From Pseudomonas sp. LS.1a (GTDB lineage Bacteria > Pseudomonadota > Gammaproteobacteria > Pseudomonadales > Pseudomonadaceae), in assembly GCF_022533585.1 (NCBI RefSeq), contig NZ_CP092827.1, positions 4,628,001 through 4,692,000 of the forward strand: a DNA stretch of 64,000 nucleotides, in the 5' to 3' direction. The position numbers and the translations under genes were made by a program. Below the pieces are notes generated by a model. The model made no database searches. It was not told the origin of the DNA and saw only the letters and a program-made list of their open reading frames with translations. Shown in pieces: positions 45,252-54,486 of this stretch (position 1 is its first letter; every line of letters begins with the position of its first letter).

Positions 45252-46706
45252 ATGAGCATCCGCCGTACCAAAATCGTCGCCACCCTTGGCCCCGCCAGCA
45301 ACTCGCCGGAAGTGATCGAACAGCTGATCCTCGCCGGCCTGGACGTGGCACGCCTGAACTTCTCCCACGGCACTCCGGACGAGCACAAGGCCCGCGCGCG
45401 CCTGATCCGAGACATCGCCGCCAAGAACGGCCGCCATGTTGCACTGCTGGGCGACCTGCAGGGTCCGAAGATCCGCATCGCCAAGTTCGCCAACAAGCGC
45501 ATCGAACTGAAGATCGGTGACAAGTTCACCTTCTCCACCGCCCACCCGCTGACCGAAGGCAACCAGGACATCGTCGGTATCGACTACCCGGACCTGGTCA
45601 AGGACTGCGGCGTTGGTGACGAATTGCTGCTCGACGATGGCCGCGTGGTCATGCGCGTCGAGACCGCCACCGCAGACGCCCTGCACTGCGTGGTGATCAT
45701 CGGTGGCCCGCTGTCGGACCACAAAGGCATCAACCGTAAAGGTGGCGGCCTGACCGCGCCGGCCCTGACCGAAAAAGACAAGGCCGACATCAAGCTGGCC
45801 GCGGAAATGGACCTGGACTACCTGGCCGTGTCCTTCCCGCGTGACGCCAGCGACATGGAATACGCGCGCAAGCTGCGTGACGAAGCCGGCGGCAGCGCCT
45901 GGCTGGTGGCCAAGATCGAGCGCGCCGAAGCCGTTGCCGACGACGAGACCCTCGACAAGCTGATTGCCGCCTCCGACGCCGTGATGGTTGCCCGTGGCGA
46001 CCTGGGCGTGGAAATCGGCGACGCCGAGCTGATCGCCATCCAGAAGAAGATCATCCAGCACGCCCGCCGCAACAACAAGGCGGTGATCGTGGCGACCCAG
46101 ATGATGGAGTCGATGATCCAGAACCCGATGCCGACCCGCGCCGAAGTGTCCGACGTGGCCAACGCCGTGCTGGACAACACCGACGCGGTAATGCTGTCGG
46201 CTGAAAGTGCCGCCGGTGCCTACCCGATCGAAGCCGTCCAGGCCATGGCCCGCATCTGCCTGGGTGCCGAAAAGCACCCGACCAGCCAGAAGTCCAGCCA
46301 CCGCCTGCACACCACCTTCGAGCGCTGCGACGAGAGCATCGCCCTGGCGGCCATGTACACCGCCAACCACTTCCCGGGCGTGAAGGCGATCATCGCCCTG
46401 ACCGAGAGTGGCTACACCCCGCTGATCATGTCGCGCCTGCGTTCGCACGTGCCGATCTTCGCCCTGTCGCCGCACCGTGCTACCCAGGCGCGTGCCTCGA
46501 TGTTCCGCGGCGTGTACCCGATCGCCTTCGACCCGGCCTCGCTGCCGGCCGACAAGGTGAGCCAGGCAGCGGTCGACGAACTGCTCAAGCGTGGCCTGGT
46601 GGAGCAAGGTGACTGGGTGATCCTGACCAAAGGTGACAGCTACCACACCATCGGTGGCACCAATGGCATGAAGATCCTGCATGTCGGTGATCCGCTGGTC
46701 GGTTGA
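45252..46706 (+). CDS. pykA: Pyruvate kinase (type II, PykA)
   Basis: A 484-aa glycolytic enzyme that makes pyruvate and ATP from PEP. MSIRRTKIVATLGPASNS and LARLNFSHGTPDEH are standard, LLGDLQGPKIRI lies in the active site, and the pyruvate kinase signature with the catalytic Lys and Mg2+ ligands is in LVAKIERAEAV and VARGDLGVEI. Length suits PykA. GGAG lies 7 bases upstream of the ATG. Confidence 0.95.
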   Translation: MSIRRTKIVATLGPASNSPEVIEQLILAGLDVARLNFSHGTPDEHKARARLIRDIAAKNGRHVALLGDLQGPKIRIAKFANKRIELKIGDKFTFSTAHPLTEGNQDIVGIDYPDLVKDCGVGDELLLDDGRVVMRVETATADALHCVVIIGGPLSDHKGINRKGGGLTAPALTEKDKADIKLAAEMDLDYLAVSFPRDASDMEYARKLRDEAGGSAWLVAKIERAEAVADDETLDKLIAASDAVMVARGDLGVEIGDAELIAIQKKIIQHARRNNKAVIVATQMMESMIQNPMPTRAEVSDVANAVLDNTDAVMLSAESAAGAYPIEAVQAMARICLGAEKHPTSQKSSHRLHTTFERCDESIALAAMYTANHFPGVKAIIALTESGYTPLIMSRLRSHVPIFALSPHRATQARASMFRGVYPIAFDPASLPADKVSQAAVDELLKRGLVEQGDWVILTKGDSYHTIGGTNGMKILHVGDPLVG

Positions 46707-46730
46707 TCCCGCCAAGGGGCCGCGCCATGG

Positions 46731-46822
46731 CCCCGTTCGCGGGCACGCCCTCCCACAGGGTTAGCAACAAGCCTGAGGCTAGCGCTGCACCTGTGGGAGC
46801 GGTCGTGCCCGCGAATGGGCCG
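46731..46822. repeat. REP pair (type I, partly degenerate)
   Basis: Follows pykA. The left unit has lost bases (GGGCACGCCCTCCCACAGG), while the right reads GGAGCGGTCGTGCCCGCGAA. Between convergent genes. Confidence 0.85.
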
Positions 46823-46842
46823 GCACGATCAACACAAATGCC

Positions 46843-47763
46843 TCAGGCATGCTCCACAAACACGTCAGCAAACACCTGCCCCCGCGGCACCCCGGCAATG
46901 AACAGCCGTCGGGCAAACCGCTCGACACTCCCCGGTGCCCCGCACACCAGCGCCACCGTCTGCCGCGTTGAAGGCCGCAACCCGGCCAACGCTTCATCCA
47001 ACTGCTCCACCAGTACCAACTCGACATTCACATTCGCCATTTCCCGCAACGGCTCTGCCAAGTAATGCCCGGTGCTGTCCCGCGCCACATGCAGTACCCG
47101 AATCTCGCCACGGTGCCCCTGCCGTACTGCCTCGCGCAAGATGCCCCACAGCGGAGCAAGCCCCGTTCCGGCAGCCAGCAGCCAGAGCGGCCGATCCTGC
47201 CAGTCCGGGTCGTAATGCAAAGCCCCGCCCCTGAATTCACCCAGGCGCAGCACATCACCCACCTGCAGGCCACGGACCTTGTCGCAAAAAGCACCTGGGC
47301 GCTGGCAATCGATGTGAAACTCCAGAAAGTCATCTTCCCCCGGCAGGCTGGCCAGGGAATACGGCCGCGCTACCGAACCCTTCCACAACACCACATGCTG
47401 CCCCGCCTGGTAACGCAGTGCCCGCTCGGGCCGCAGCCGCACGCGCAACACATCGCCGAACCAGTCCAGGGCACAGACCTGAGCCGGCACACCATCCTGT
47501 TGCGGGTCGAACAACGCTACATGCAGGTCCTCGACCACACGGCACTGGCAAGCCAGACGCCAGCCCAAGGCATGCTTGTCCAGCGCCATGGCCTCGGGCA
47601 GCGCATCCAGCGGTTGCCCGGCCAGGCAGTGCACCAGGCAGGCATGGCAGCTGCCGGCGCGGCAGCTGTAAGGCACGTTCAGCCCGGCCTCGTTCAAGGC
47701 ATCGAGCAGGTTGCTGCCGGCCGGCACCGCCCAGCGGCGCTCGCCCACGCAAAGTTCGGGCAT
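46843..47763 (-). CDS. Ferredoxin-NAD(P)H reductase-like flavoprotein ([2Fe-2S] plus FAD)
   Basis: A 306-aa electron-transfer protein. The N-terminal plant-type [2Fe-2S] domain has C34-x4-C39-x2-C42 and a distal Cys at 72 or 74. The FAD domain has RPYSLAS, and the NAD domain GTGLAPLWGILREA with a terminal CGAPGSVERFARR. The order matches the reductase component of Rieske oxygenases and CDP-6-deoxy-glucoseen reductase types, but no oxygenase is nearby, so the partner is unknown. Divergent from the class I fumarase gene. Confidence 0.87.
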   Translation of the reverse strand: MPELCVGERRWAVPAGSNLLDALNEAGLNVPYSCRAGSCHACLVHCLAGQPLDALPEAMALDKHALGWRLACQCRVVEDLHVALFDPQQDGVPAQVCALDWFGDVLRVRLRPERALRYQAGQHVVLWKGSVARPYSLASLPGEDDFLEFHIDCQRPGAFCDKVRGLQVGDVLRLGEFRGGALHYDPDWQDRPLWLLAAGTGLAPLWGILREAVRQGHRGEIRVLHVARDSTGHYLAEPLREMANVNVELVLVEQLDEALAGLRPSTRQTVALVCGAPGSVERFARRLFIAGVPRGQVFADVFVEHA

Positions 47764-47915
47764 GTTCAGCTATCTCTTCCAGCTCTTGGGTTTCCGGGGC
47801 CGCGTTGCGGCCCCCTCCCAGCATCCTATCTCTACAGCAAGGCAGCAAGAACAATGCCTGCCCCCTGCCGACCATGGTCCAGACCACTCGCAGGTGTTTC
47901 AGACGGAGAGGCACG

Positions 47916-47971
47916 CTATACTGCCGCGCCCTTTTGCGTCGGCCATGCTGCCGGCGCGCCTTTGCAAGGCG
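47916..47971 (+). promoter_or_regulatory. Promoter and structured leader of the fumarase gene
   Basis: CTATACT (47916-47922) is a good -10, also compatible with an RpoS-type element. A leader of about 115 bases follows, containing CGCCTT-TGC-AAGGCG (47957-47971), a compact hairpin followed by TTTC, well before the strong AAGAGGAG ribosome site of the fumarase. Confidence 0.45.
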
Positions 47972-48040
47972 TTTCGACACGCTGGTCGGCACCGTCGAGC
48001 GTCTATATGAATGTTCCCGTCTTTAAGAGGAGCGCGCTGC

Positions 48041-49564
48041 ATGACCGTGATCAAGCAAGACGACCTGATTCAGAGCGTCGCCGATGCCCTGCAATTCATC
48101 TCGTACTACCACCCCGTCGATTTCATCCAGGCCATGCACGAGGCCTATCTGCGTGAAGAGTCGCCTGCTGCGCGCGATTCCATCGCCCAGATCCTGATCA
48201 ACTCGCGCATGTGCGCCACCGGCCACCGCCCGATCTGCCAGGACACCGGTATTGTCACCGTGTTCGTGCGCGTGGGCATGGACGTGCGTTGGGACGGCGC
48301 CACCCTGAGCGTCGACGACATGATCAACGAAGGTGTGCGTCGCGCCTACAACCTGCCTGAAAACGTCCTGCGCGCTTCGATCCTGGCCGACCCGGCCGGT
48401 GCCCGCAAGAACACCAAGGACAACACCCCGGCAGTGATCCACTACTCCATCGTCCCCGGCGACAAGGTCGAGGTCGATGTCGCGGCCAAGGGCGGCGGCT
48501 CGGAGAACAAGTCGAAGATGGCCATGCTCAACCCGTCCGACTCGATCGTCGACTGGGTACTGAAGACCGTCCCGACCATGGGCGCTGGCTGGTGCCCGCC
48601 TGGCATGCTCGGCATCGGCATCGGCGGTACCGCCGAGAAGGCCGCAGTGATGGCCAAGGAAGTGTTGATGGAGTCCATCGACATCCACGAACTGAAAGCC
48701 CGTGGCCCGCAGAACCGCCTGGAAGAAATCCGCCTGGAGCTGTTCGAGAAGGTCAACCAGCTGGGCATCGGCGCCCAGGGCCTGGGTGGCCTGACCACCG
48801 TGCTCGACGTCAAGATCATGGACTACCCGACCCACGCCGCTTCGCTGCCGGTGTGCATGATCCCCAACTGCGCCGCCACCCGCCACGCCCACTTCGTGCT
48901 CGATGGCTCCGGCCCGGCCGAGCTGGAAGCGCCGTCGCTGGACGCCTACCCGGAAATCGTCTGGGAAGCCGGCCCGAGCGCCCGTCGCGTCAACCTCGAC
49001 GCCATCACCCCGGAAGAAGTCGCCAGCTGGAAGCCGGGCGAAACCATCCTGCTCAACGGCAAGATGCTGACCGGCCGCGATGCCGCGCACAAGCGCATGG
49101 TCGAAATGCTCAACCGCGGCGAAGAGCTGCCGGTGGACCTGAAAGGCCGCTTCATCTACTACGTCGGCCCGGTCGACCCGGTCGGTGACGAAGTGGTAGG
49201 CCCAGCCGGCCCGACCACCGCTACCCGCATGGACAAGTTCACCCGCCAGATCCTCGAACAGACCGGCCTGCTGGGCATGATCGGCAAGTCCGAGCGCGGC
49301 CCTGCCGCCATCGAAGCGATCAAGGACAACAAGGCCGTGTACCTGATGGCCGTTGGCGGCGCTGCCTACCTGGTGGCCCAGGCCATCCGCAAGTCGAAGG
49401 TCCTGGCCTTCGCCGAACTGGGCATGGAAGCGATCTACGAGTTCGAGGTCAAGGACATGCCGGTGACCGTCGCCGTGGACAGCAACGGTGAGTCGGTACA
49501 CATCACTGGCCCTGCCCTGTGGCAGAGCAAGATTGCCCAGAGCCTGGCAGTCGAAGTGAAGTAA
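48041..49564 (+). CDS. fumA: Fumarate hydratase, class I (iron-sulfur)
   Basis: A 507-aa [4Fe-4S] hydro-lyase interconverting fumarate and malate. Cluster cysteines lie in CATGHRPICQDTG (C66 region) and MIPNCAATRHAHF, the latter the class I signature. The beta domain follows (LNGKMLTGRDAAHKRM, YYVGPVDPVGDEVVGPAGPTTATRMD). The ATG at 48041 follows AAGAGGAG. Class I enzymes lose activity under iron limitation or oxidative stress, so a class II FumC elsewhere is expected. Confidence 0.94.
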   Translation: MTVIKQDDLIQSVADALQFISYYHPVDFIQAMHEAYLREESPAARDSIAQILINSRMCATGHRPICQDTGIVTVFVRVGMDVRWDGATLSVDDMINEGVRRAYNLPENVLRASILADPAGARKNTKDNTPAVIHYSIVPGDKVEVDVAAKGGGSENKSKMAMLNPSDSIVDWVLKTVPTMGAGWCPPGMLGIGIGGTAEKAAVMAKEVLMESIDIHELKARGPQNRLEEIRLELFEKVNQLGIGAQGLGGLTTVLDVKIMDYPTHAASLPVCMIPNCAATRHAHFVLDGSGPAELEAPSLDAYPEIVWEAGPSARRVNLDAITPEEVASWKPGETILLNGKMLTGRDAAHKRMVEMLNRGEELPVDLKGRFIYYVGPVDPVGDEVVGPAGPTTATRMDKFTRQILEQTGLLGMIGKSERGPAAIEAIKDNKAVYLMAVGGAAYLVAQAIRKSKVLAFAELGMEAIYEFEVKDMPVTVAVDSNGESVHITGPALWQSKIAQSLAVEVK

Positions 49565-49581
49565 GCCTGATGTAACCGTGT

Positions 49582-49674
49582 CGCCTTCTTCGCGGGTAAA
49601 CCCGCTCCCACAGGGACAGCGCAAGCCTGGGGCTACGCGCTACCTGTGGGAGCGGGTTCACCCGCGAAGAGGCC
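49582..49674. repeat. REP pair (type I)
   Basis: Inverted REP units between the convergent fumarase and nitrilase-family genes. Confidence 0.9.
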
Positions 49675-49683
49675 GCCCCTGTT

Positions 49684-50556
49684 CTACACAATTCGTTCGA
49701 ACTGCTCCGGCCAGTCCCTGCGGGTAAAAACCTGCCCTTCCCGCCTCACTCGCCGCACTTCCTCCAGATCCACCTCACACACCAGCCACTGGCTGCACAC
49801 CGGGCTCAATGCCTCACTCAAGGCCACCACCCCATCCCCCGGCATCCCGTGATCCGGCGGTACGAACAACCCTGCCCGGCCGATATTCTCGTCCAGCGCC
49901 GGCGACCAGGGCGCCAGCCCGACCGTAGGGCTCTGCAACACCGCAAGCTGGTTCTCCAACGCCCGCGCCTGCGCGCCAATGCGCACCCGGTGGTAACCGG
50001 CCTCGGTGTCGGTACAGCTCGGCGCCAGGATCAGGTCGGCACCAGCCTCGGCCAGGCGCCGGGCCAGCATCGGGAATTCGTTGTCGTAGCAGATCAGGAT
50101 CCCCAGGCGCCCCAGTTCGGTTTCAAACACCTGCAGCCCCTGGCCCGCGGCTATGTCCCACTGCTCCCGCTCGAAGCGGGTCATCATCAGCTTGTCCTGG
50201 TAGCCCATTACACCCTTGGGGCCGAACAGCCAGGCACGGTTGCGGTAGCGCCCATCACTGTCCAGCACCGGTACGCTGCCCGGTTGCAGGTAGATCCCCC
50301 AGCGCCTGGCAAGGCTCTCGCACAGCGCCTTCCATGGCTCGATCAGCGGCTGGATGCCGGCGATGGAAGCCTTCAGGTCACCCCGCTGCTCGGCACTCAG
50401 CTGCCCGCTCAGCACCAGCCCGGCGTACTCCGGCAACAGCAGCAGGCGGGCCCCCGCCTCCACCGCCTCGGCGCACAGGCCTTGCAGGTGGTCGGCGTAG
50501 GCGTCCCAGGTTTCATGCAGCTCGATGGCGTACTGGCAGGCAGCCAGACGGATCAT
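49684..50556 (-). CDS. Carbon-nitrogen hydrolase (nitrilase superfamily)
   Basis: A 290-aa C-N hydrolase with the complete catalytic triad: E43 (LPEYAG), K122 (GYQDKLMM) and C156 (LICYDNEFP). A member of the amidase branches of the superfamily rather than a true nitrilase; substrate unknown. Its start overlaps the stop of the GNAT gene by 4 bases, so the two are translationally coupled and may modify and hydrolyse the same class of amine or amide. Confidence 0.87.
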   Translation of the reverse strand: MIRLAACQYAIELHETWDAYADHLQGLCAEAVEAGARLLLLPEYAGLVLSGQLSAEQRGDLKASIAGIQPLIEPWKALCESLARRWGIYLQPGSVPVLDSDGRYRNRAWLFGPKGVMGYQDKLMMTRFEREQWDIAAGQGLQVFETELGRLGILICYDNEFPMLARRLAEAGADLILAPSCTDTEAGYHRVRIGAQARALENQLAVLQSPTVGLAPWSPALDENIGRAGLFVPPDHGMPGDGVVALSEALSPVCSQWLVCEVDLEEVRRVRREGQVFTRRDWPEQFERIV

Positions 50557-51143
50557 ATCGGCAGTTCCTTGAGCCAGAACGACATCAGCTTGTCGGAGCT
50601 TTCCTGCTCGTCCAGGTCACGCCAGGCGTAGCTGGTGCGCAGCGACGGGTCGTGCAGGAAGCCGCGGTTCCGCCAGAAGCCGTGCAACGGCTTGTAGTCC
50701 ACTGGCCGCCGCGGATGCACCCCTGGCCGCTCGACCGCGCAGAACGCGCAGTAATCGAACTCGGCCAGCTTGTGCGCGTAGGACTCGCGCTCGATGAAAA
50801 AGCGCACCCCCAGGCCCTGGCCACGGTATTCGGGCAGTACTACCGATTCACCGAAGTAGTACACGCTGGCCGGGTCACGCCCCTGGGCCAGGAACGGCTG
50901 CTGGAACTCGGGGGCGACATCCACCAGCGGCAGGCCGGTGGAGGCGCCGACCACCTTGCCGTCGTCCAGCGCCAGCACCACCAGGCTGCGCCCGGAGCGC
51001 GCATAGGTGGCCAGGTACTCGGCCTCGTACTCCGGGGTGCCGTCATAAAGGTAGGGAAACTCGCGGAACACGGTAAGGCGCAGGCGAGCGAGGTCATCGA
51101 TGTAAGGCGCGATAGCGGCGCCGTGCAACAGGCGTATTTCCAT
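50553..51143 (-). CDS. GNAT-family N-acetyltransferase
   Basis: A 196-aa acetyltransferase. The acetyl-CoA pyrophosphate loop is visible as VVLPEYRGQGLGVRFFIE (Q/RxxGxG/A type). The N-terminal EIRLLHGAAIAPYIDDLARLRLTVFREFPYLYDG pattern recurs in GNATs paired with carbon-nitrogen hydrolases. First gene of a two-gene operon with the nitrilase-family gene. Substrate unknown. Confidence 0.87.
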   Translation of the reverse strand: MEIRLLHGAAIAPYIDDLARLRLTVFREFPYLYDGTPEYEAEYLATYARSGRSLVVLALDDGKVVGASTGLPLVDVAPEFQQPFLAQGRDPASVYYFGESVVLPEYRGQGLGVRFFIERESYAHKLAEFDYCAFCAVERPGVHPRRPVDYKPLHGFWRNRGFLHDPSLRTSYAWRDLDEQESSDKLMSFWLKELPI

Positions 51144-51258
51144 GCTTGGCGGTCGTTTTGTCGATGTGGATGACGCGCTCGGCTAAGCCGGGCTTGAGGG
51201 GAAACCCTATCATCCGGAGCAACGACCCGCCTTTTCCCTCCACGACAGGTATTGTTCC

Positions 51259-51657
51259 ATGACCGCTACCGAACTGGTAAATGCTTACTACGCCGCCTTC
51301 AACGCTGGAGACATGCCCGCCTTTCTCGCCCTGCTCAGCGAGGATGTGATCCACGACATCAACCAGGGCGAGCGGCAGATGGGCAAGGCCCGGTTTGCAG
51401 CGTTCATGGACAAGATGAACCGCTGCTACCGCGAGCGCCTGGCCGATATCGTGGTGATGCAGAACGCCGACGGCAGCCGCGCGGCGGCGGAGTTCACCGT
51501 GCATGGGGAATATCTGGCCGATGACGAAGGGTTGCCGGCGGCCAACGGGCAGACCTATGTGCTGCCGGCGGGGGCGTTCTTCTATATCCACTGTGGGAAG
51601 ATTGCCCGGGTGACCAACTACTACAACCTCAATGACTGGGTCGAGCAGGTGGCCTGA
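51259..51657 (+). CDS. NTF2-like (SnoaL/ketosteroid isomerase-type) protein
   Basis: A 132-aa single-domain protein with the cone-shaped NTF2-like pattern: VNAYYAAFNAGDMPAFLALLSEDVIHDINQGE at the N-terminus and AEFTVHGEYL ... LPAGAFFYIHCGKIARVTNYYNL at the C-terminus. Such proteins are isomerases, hydrolases or ligand binders; no specific reaction can be assigned. Monocistronic, divergent from the GNAT-nitrilase pair. Confidence 0.82.
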   Translation: MTATELVNAYYAAFNAGDMPAFLALLSEDVIHDINQGERQMGKARFAAFMDKMNRCYRERLADIVVMQNADGSRAAAEFTVHGEYLADDEGLPAANGQTYVLPAGAFFYIHCGKIARVTNYYNLNDWVEQVA

Positions 51658-51678
51658 TCAGGGGGGATTGCCTGTACT

Positions 51679-51772
51679 GGCCTCTTCGCGGGCACGCCCG
51701 CTCCCACAAGGATCCCACACGACTTCAGAGCAGTGAGGTACATGTGGGAGCGGGCATGCCCGCGAAGAGGCC
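51679..51772. repeat. REP pair (type I)
   Basis: Inverted REP units between the convergent NTF2-like and DJ-1/PfpI genes. Confidence 0.9.
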
Positions 51773-51775
51773 CTG

Positions 51776-52354
51776 TCAGGCTATACGGGTACCAAGCACC
51801 TTGAGGAAGGCAGCCAGCCACGCCGGATGCGCCGGCCATGCCGGTGCCGTCACCAGGTTGCCGTCCACATGCGCCTGGTCCACCGCGATATCGATGAATG
51901 TCCCACCCGCCAGGCGCACTTCCGGCGCACACGCCGGGTACGCACTGCATTCACGCCCTTCCAGCACACCGGCCGCTGCCAGCAACTGGGCACCATGGCA
52001 TACCGCCGCGATCGGCTTGCCGGCCTGGTCGAACGCACGCACCAGCTCCAGCACCTTTTCATCCAGACGCAGGTACTCTGGCGCACGGCCACCCGGGATC
52101 AACAACGCGTCGTAACTCTCGGCCCGCACCCGCACAAAGTCATAATTCAAGGCAAAGTTGTGCCCCGGCTTTTCGCTGTAGGTCTGTTCGCCCTCAAAAT
52201 CATGAATCGCGGTACGCACCGTCTGCCCCGCGACCTTTTCCGGGCATACCGCATGCACCGTGTGCCCGACCATGCTCAGCGCCTGGAACGGCACCATGAC
52301 CTCGTAGTCTTCGACGTAGTCACCAACCAGCATGAGAATTTTCTTCGCCGTCAT
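51776..52354 (-). CDS. DJ-1/PfpI-family protein
   Basis: A 192-aa protein of the DJ-1/PfpI superfamily. C119-H120 in [10 protein letters not shown] form the nucleophile elbow, and an acidic partner (E15 or E18, in DYVEDYEV) is present as in PfpI proteases and class I glyoxalases/deglycases. Opening [23 protein letters not shown] is typical. The ATG at 52354 with GGAG upstream is chosen over a GTG 9 bases earlier. Likely stress-related; activity unassigned. Confidence 0.87.
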   Translation of the reverse strand: MTAKKILMLVGDYVEDYEVMVPFQALSMVGHTVHAVCPEKVAGQTVRTAIHDFEGEQTYSEKPGHNFALNYDFVRVRAESYDALLIPGGRAPEYLRLDEKVLELVRAFDQAGKPIAAVCHGAQLLAAAGVLEGRECSAYPACAPEVRLAGGTFIDIAVDQAHVDGNLVTAPAWPAHPAWLAAFLKVLGTRIA

Positions 52355-52404
52355 CGCACCCACTCCTTCGATTGCCTTGAGAAGTCACTGCACGATAGCC
52401 GGTC

Positions 52405-53562
52405 TCAGTCGCGACGGTCGAGCAAGTTGACCACCAACCGGTCCAGCCAACCCCACAACCGCTGCTTCACCCGGCGCCATAGCGGCCGGGCATGCCACTG
52501 CCCGAGGTCGACCACCTCGCTCAAGGCAAAATCACGCTCGAAGCTGGCCTGCACGGCCGCCGTCAGCGGCGGGTCGAGGGCCTCGATATTGGCCTCGAGG
52601 TTGAAGCGCAGGTTCCAGTGATCGAAATTGCATGAGCCGATACTGACCCAGTCGTCGATCAAAACCATCTTCAGGTGCAGGAAACACGGTTGATACTCGT
52701 AGATGCGCACCCCGGCGCGCAGCAAACGGGGGTAATAGCGGTGCCCGGCGTAACGTACCGAGGGGTGATCAGTGCGCGGACCGGTCAGCAGCAGCCGCAC
52801 ATCGACCCCCTTGCCGGCAGCCCGTCGCAGCGAGCGGCGCACGCTCCAGGTCGGCAGGAAGTAAGGTGTGGCCAGCCACACTCGCTGCTTGCCGCTGTTG
52901 ATCGCCCGCACCAGCGAATGCAGGATGTCCTGGTGCTGGCGGGCGTCGGCATAGGCTACCCGGCCCATGCCCTGCCCCTGCGCAGGCACCTTGGGCAGGC
53001 GCGGCAGGCCAAAGCCCTCGGCGGGGCGCCAGGCGGTGCGACGGTTGTTGGCGTGCCACTGGCGGTCGAACAGCAACTGCCAGTCGTTCACCACAGGCCC
53101 CTGCATCTGCACCATCACCTCGTGCCATTCACTGGTCGCCTCGCCCGGCGTCCAGAACTCGTCGGTAACGCCCGTGCCGCCCACCACGGCCCAGCGCTCA
53201 TCCACCAGCAGCAGTTTGCGGTGATCGCGGTACAGGTTGCGCAGGCCGCGCTTCCAGCGCAGGCGGTTGTACCAGCGCAGGTACACACCCGCGTCCAGCA
53301 GGCGCTGACGCAGCTTGCTGTTGAAAGCCAGCGAGCCATAGTCGTCGAACAGGCAGCGCACCCGCACGCCGCGTCGGGCGGCCTGCTCCAACGCTTCGAC
53401 CACCGCATCCGCGCAGTCACCGGCCTCGACCAGGTACAGCTCCAGGTCGACCTGGATTTCGGCGCGCATGATCGCCAGGAGCATGCGCGGAAAGAACTCG
53501 GGGCCGTCGATCAGCAGTTCGAACTGGTTGCCATCCCGCCAGGGGAAGACCGGCCCCGGCAT
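52405..53562 (-). CDS. clsB: Cardiolipin synthase (ClsB-like phospholipase D family)
   Basis: A 385-aa enzyme with two HKD motifs: H114-K116-D121 (HRKLLLVD) and H296-K298-D303 (HLKMVLID). It lacks the N-terminal transmembrane helices of ClsA, matching ClsB-type synthases that join phosphatidyl groups to make cardiolipin. It begins 1 base after the YceI stop and is the last of a four-gene minus-strand run. Another phospholipase D activity cannot be excluded. Confidence 0.85.
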   Translation of the reverse strand: MPGPVFPWRDGNQFELLIDGPEFFPRMLLAIMRAEIQVDLELYLVEAGDCADAVVEALEQAARRGVRVRCLFDDYGSLAFNSKLRQRLLDAGVYLRWYNRLRWKRGLRNLYRDHRKLLLVDERWAVVGGTGVTDEFWTPGEATSEWHEVMVQMQGPVVNDWQLLFDRQWHANNRRTAWRPAEGFGLPRLPKVPAQGQGMGRVAYADARQHQDILHSLVRAINSGKQRVWLATPYFLPTWSVRRSLRRAAGKGVDVRLLLTGPRTDHPSVRYAGHRYYPRLLRAGVRIYEYQPCFLHLKMVLIDDWVSIGSCNFDHWNLRFNLEANIEALDPPLTAAVQASFERDFALSEVVDLGQWHARPLWRRVKQRLWGWLDRLVVNLLDRRD

Positions 53563-53563
53563 G

Positions 53564-54145
53564 TCAGCGGGCGGTGAAGATCAGCACCGCGCTAACCGGC
53601 ACCGACGGGTTGATGGACGTGAGCCCGGCGAACTTGCGCAGGCGTTGCAGCCCGGGCAGCAGGCCGAAATCCTCGGCGCGCAGCACCAGGGGCTCAAGGG
53701 TCACCACCTGGAAGCGTCGCTCGTCCAGGCGGGTGGCCAGCAGCAAAGCGTTGTAGCTGTGCGACTGGCCATGCAGAGTCACCGTCAGCGGCAGGCGCAG
53801 CTCGATCTGGGCACCGTTGGCCAGGTCGTTGATCGGCCGCAGGTCCAGTTGCGCCTGCACCTTGGCTTCGGCAAAACGCTCGACCTCGAACAGGTCCTCG
53901 CGCATGCGTTCGTCACGCAGCGGAACGCCACTGCTCACCGAGTCCATCTCGATACTCAGCCCGGCAACGCCCTTGCGGTCGACCGTGCCATGCAGCACCA
54001 GAAAGCGGTGCACTTCGGCGGTGTTACCGTTCTTGCCGGTAATGAACGAAAGGCGCGAAGACTCGCCATCGAGGTGCCAGTTGGCGTGGGCGGGCAGGCA
54101 AAAAGCCAGCAACAAGGCGGGCAGCAGGCGGGGCAGCTTGAACAT
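53564..54145 (-). CDS. Periplasmic YceI-family protein
   Basis: A 193-aa protein with a signal peptide (residues 1-21, ending PAHA) and a lipocalin-like YceI barrel (WHLDGESSRLSFITGKNG ... VHRFLVLHGTVDRKGVAGLSIEMDSVSSG). Family members bind polyisoprenoids or other amphiphiles in the periplasm. Directly adjacent to the ClsB-like gene, supporting a lipid-related role; the ligand is inferred from the family only. Confidence 0.87.
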   Translation of the reverse strand: MFKLPRLLPALLLAFCLPAHANWHLDGESSRLSFITGKNGNTAEVHRFLVLHGTVDRKGVAGLSIEMDSVSSGVPLRDERMREDLFEVERFAEAKVQAQLDLRPINDLANGAQIELRLPLTVTLHGQSHSYNALLLATRLDERRFQVVTLEPLVLRAEDFGLLPGLQRLRKFAGLTSINPSVPVSAVLIFTAR

Positions 54146-54189
54146 GACAGATCTCGTGAAACCAGACCGCCAACCTTACCCGCCCGCCT

Positions 54190-54486
54190 TCATGGCAGCA
54201 AGCGGCAGCCCTCGCGCGGGCCTTGCCAGGCGGCCTGATTGCGTCGGCCCAGGCCTTCGGCGGTGACCTGCCGCTGTTGGCTGTTTTCCTCCAGCAGGCT
54301 CAGCGGCAGCCATTGCTTCACGTAGCCTTGGCAATACGCCGGTTCGAAACCCATGACGAAGCGGCACGAGCAGTATTCCTTGGCCGAGTAGGCCGAAAGG
54401 ATACCGGGGAAGTCCGCCAGGGCCTGGCGCTCGTGCCAGGCCCAGTACACCAGCCCCAGCAATACCAGCAGTACTACCCGCTTCAT
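54190..54486 (-). CDS. Small Cys-rich membrane-anchored protein, function unknown
   Basis: A 98-aa protein with an N-terminal membrane anchor (residues 4-17, VVLLVLLGLVYWAW) and four cysteines: C39 and C41 (EYCSCRF), C52 (AYCQGY) and C94 (REGCRLL). If the anchor points outward these could form two periplasmic disulphides. It overlaps the upstream serine hydrolase by 4 bases, so the pair should be made together. Similar proteins next to such hydrolases are remembered in other pseudomonads, sometimes labelled amidase without support. Confidence 0.75.
   Translation of the reverse strand: MKRVVLLVLLGLVYWAWHERQALADFPGILSAYSAKEYCSCRFVMGFEPAYCQGYVKQWLPLSLLEENSQQRQVTAEGLGRRNQAAWQGPREGCRLLP

Noticed and set aside
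45150..46715. A 521-codon minus-strand frame opposite pyruvate kinase
   Set aside because: Antisense of a canonical pykA; no signal of its own.
48023..49624. A 533-codon minus-strand frame opposite the fumarase
   Set aside because: Shadow of a well-recognised class I fumarase and partly a translated REP sequence.
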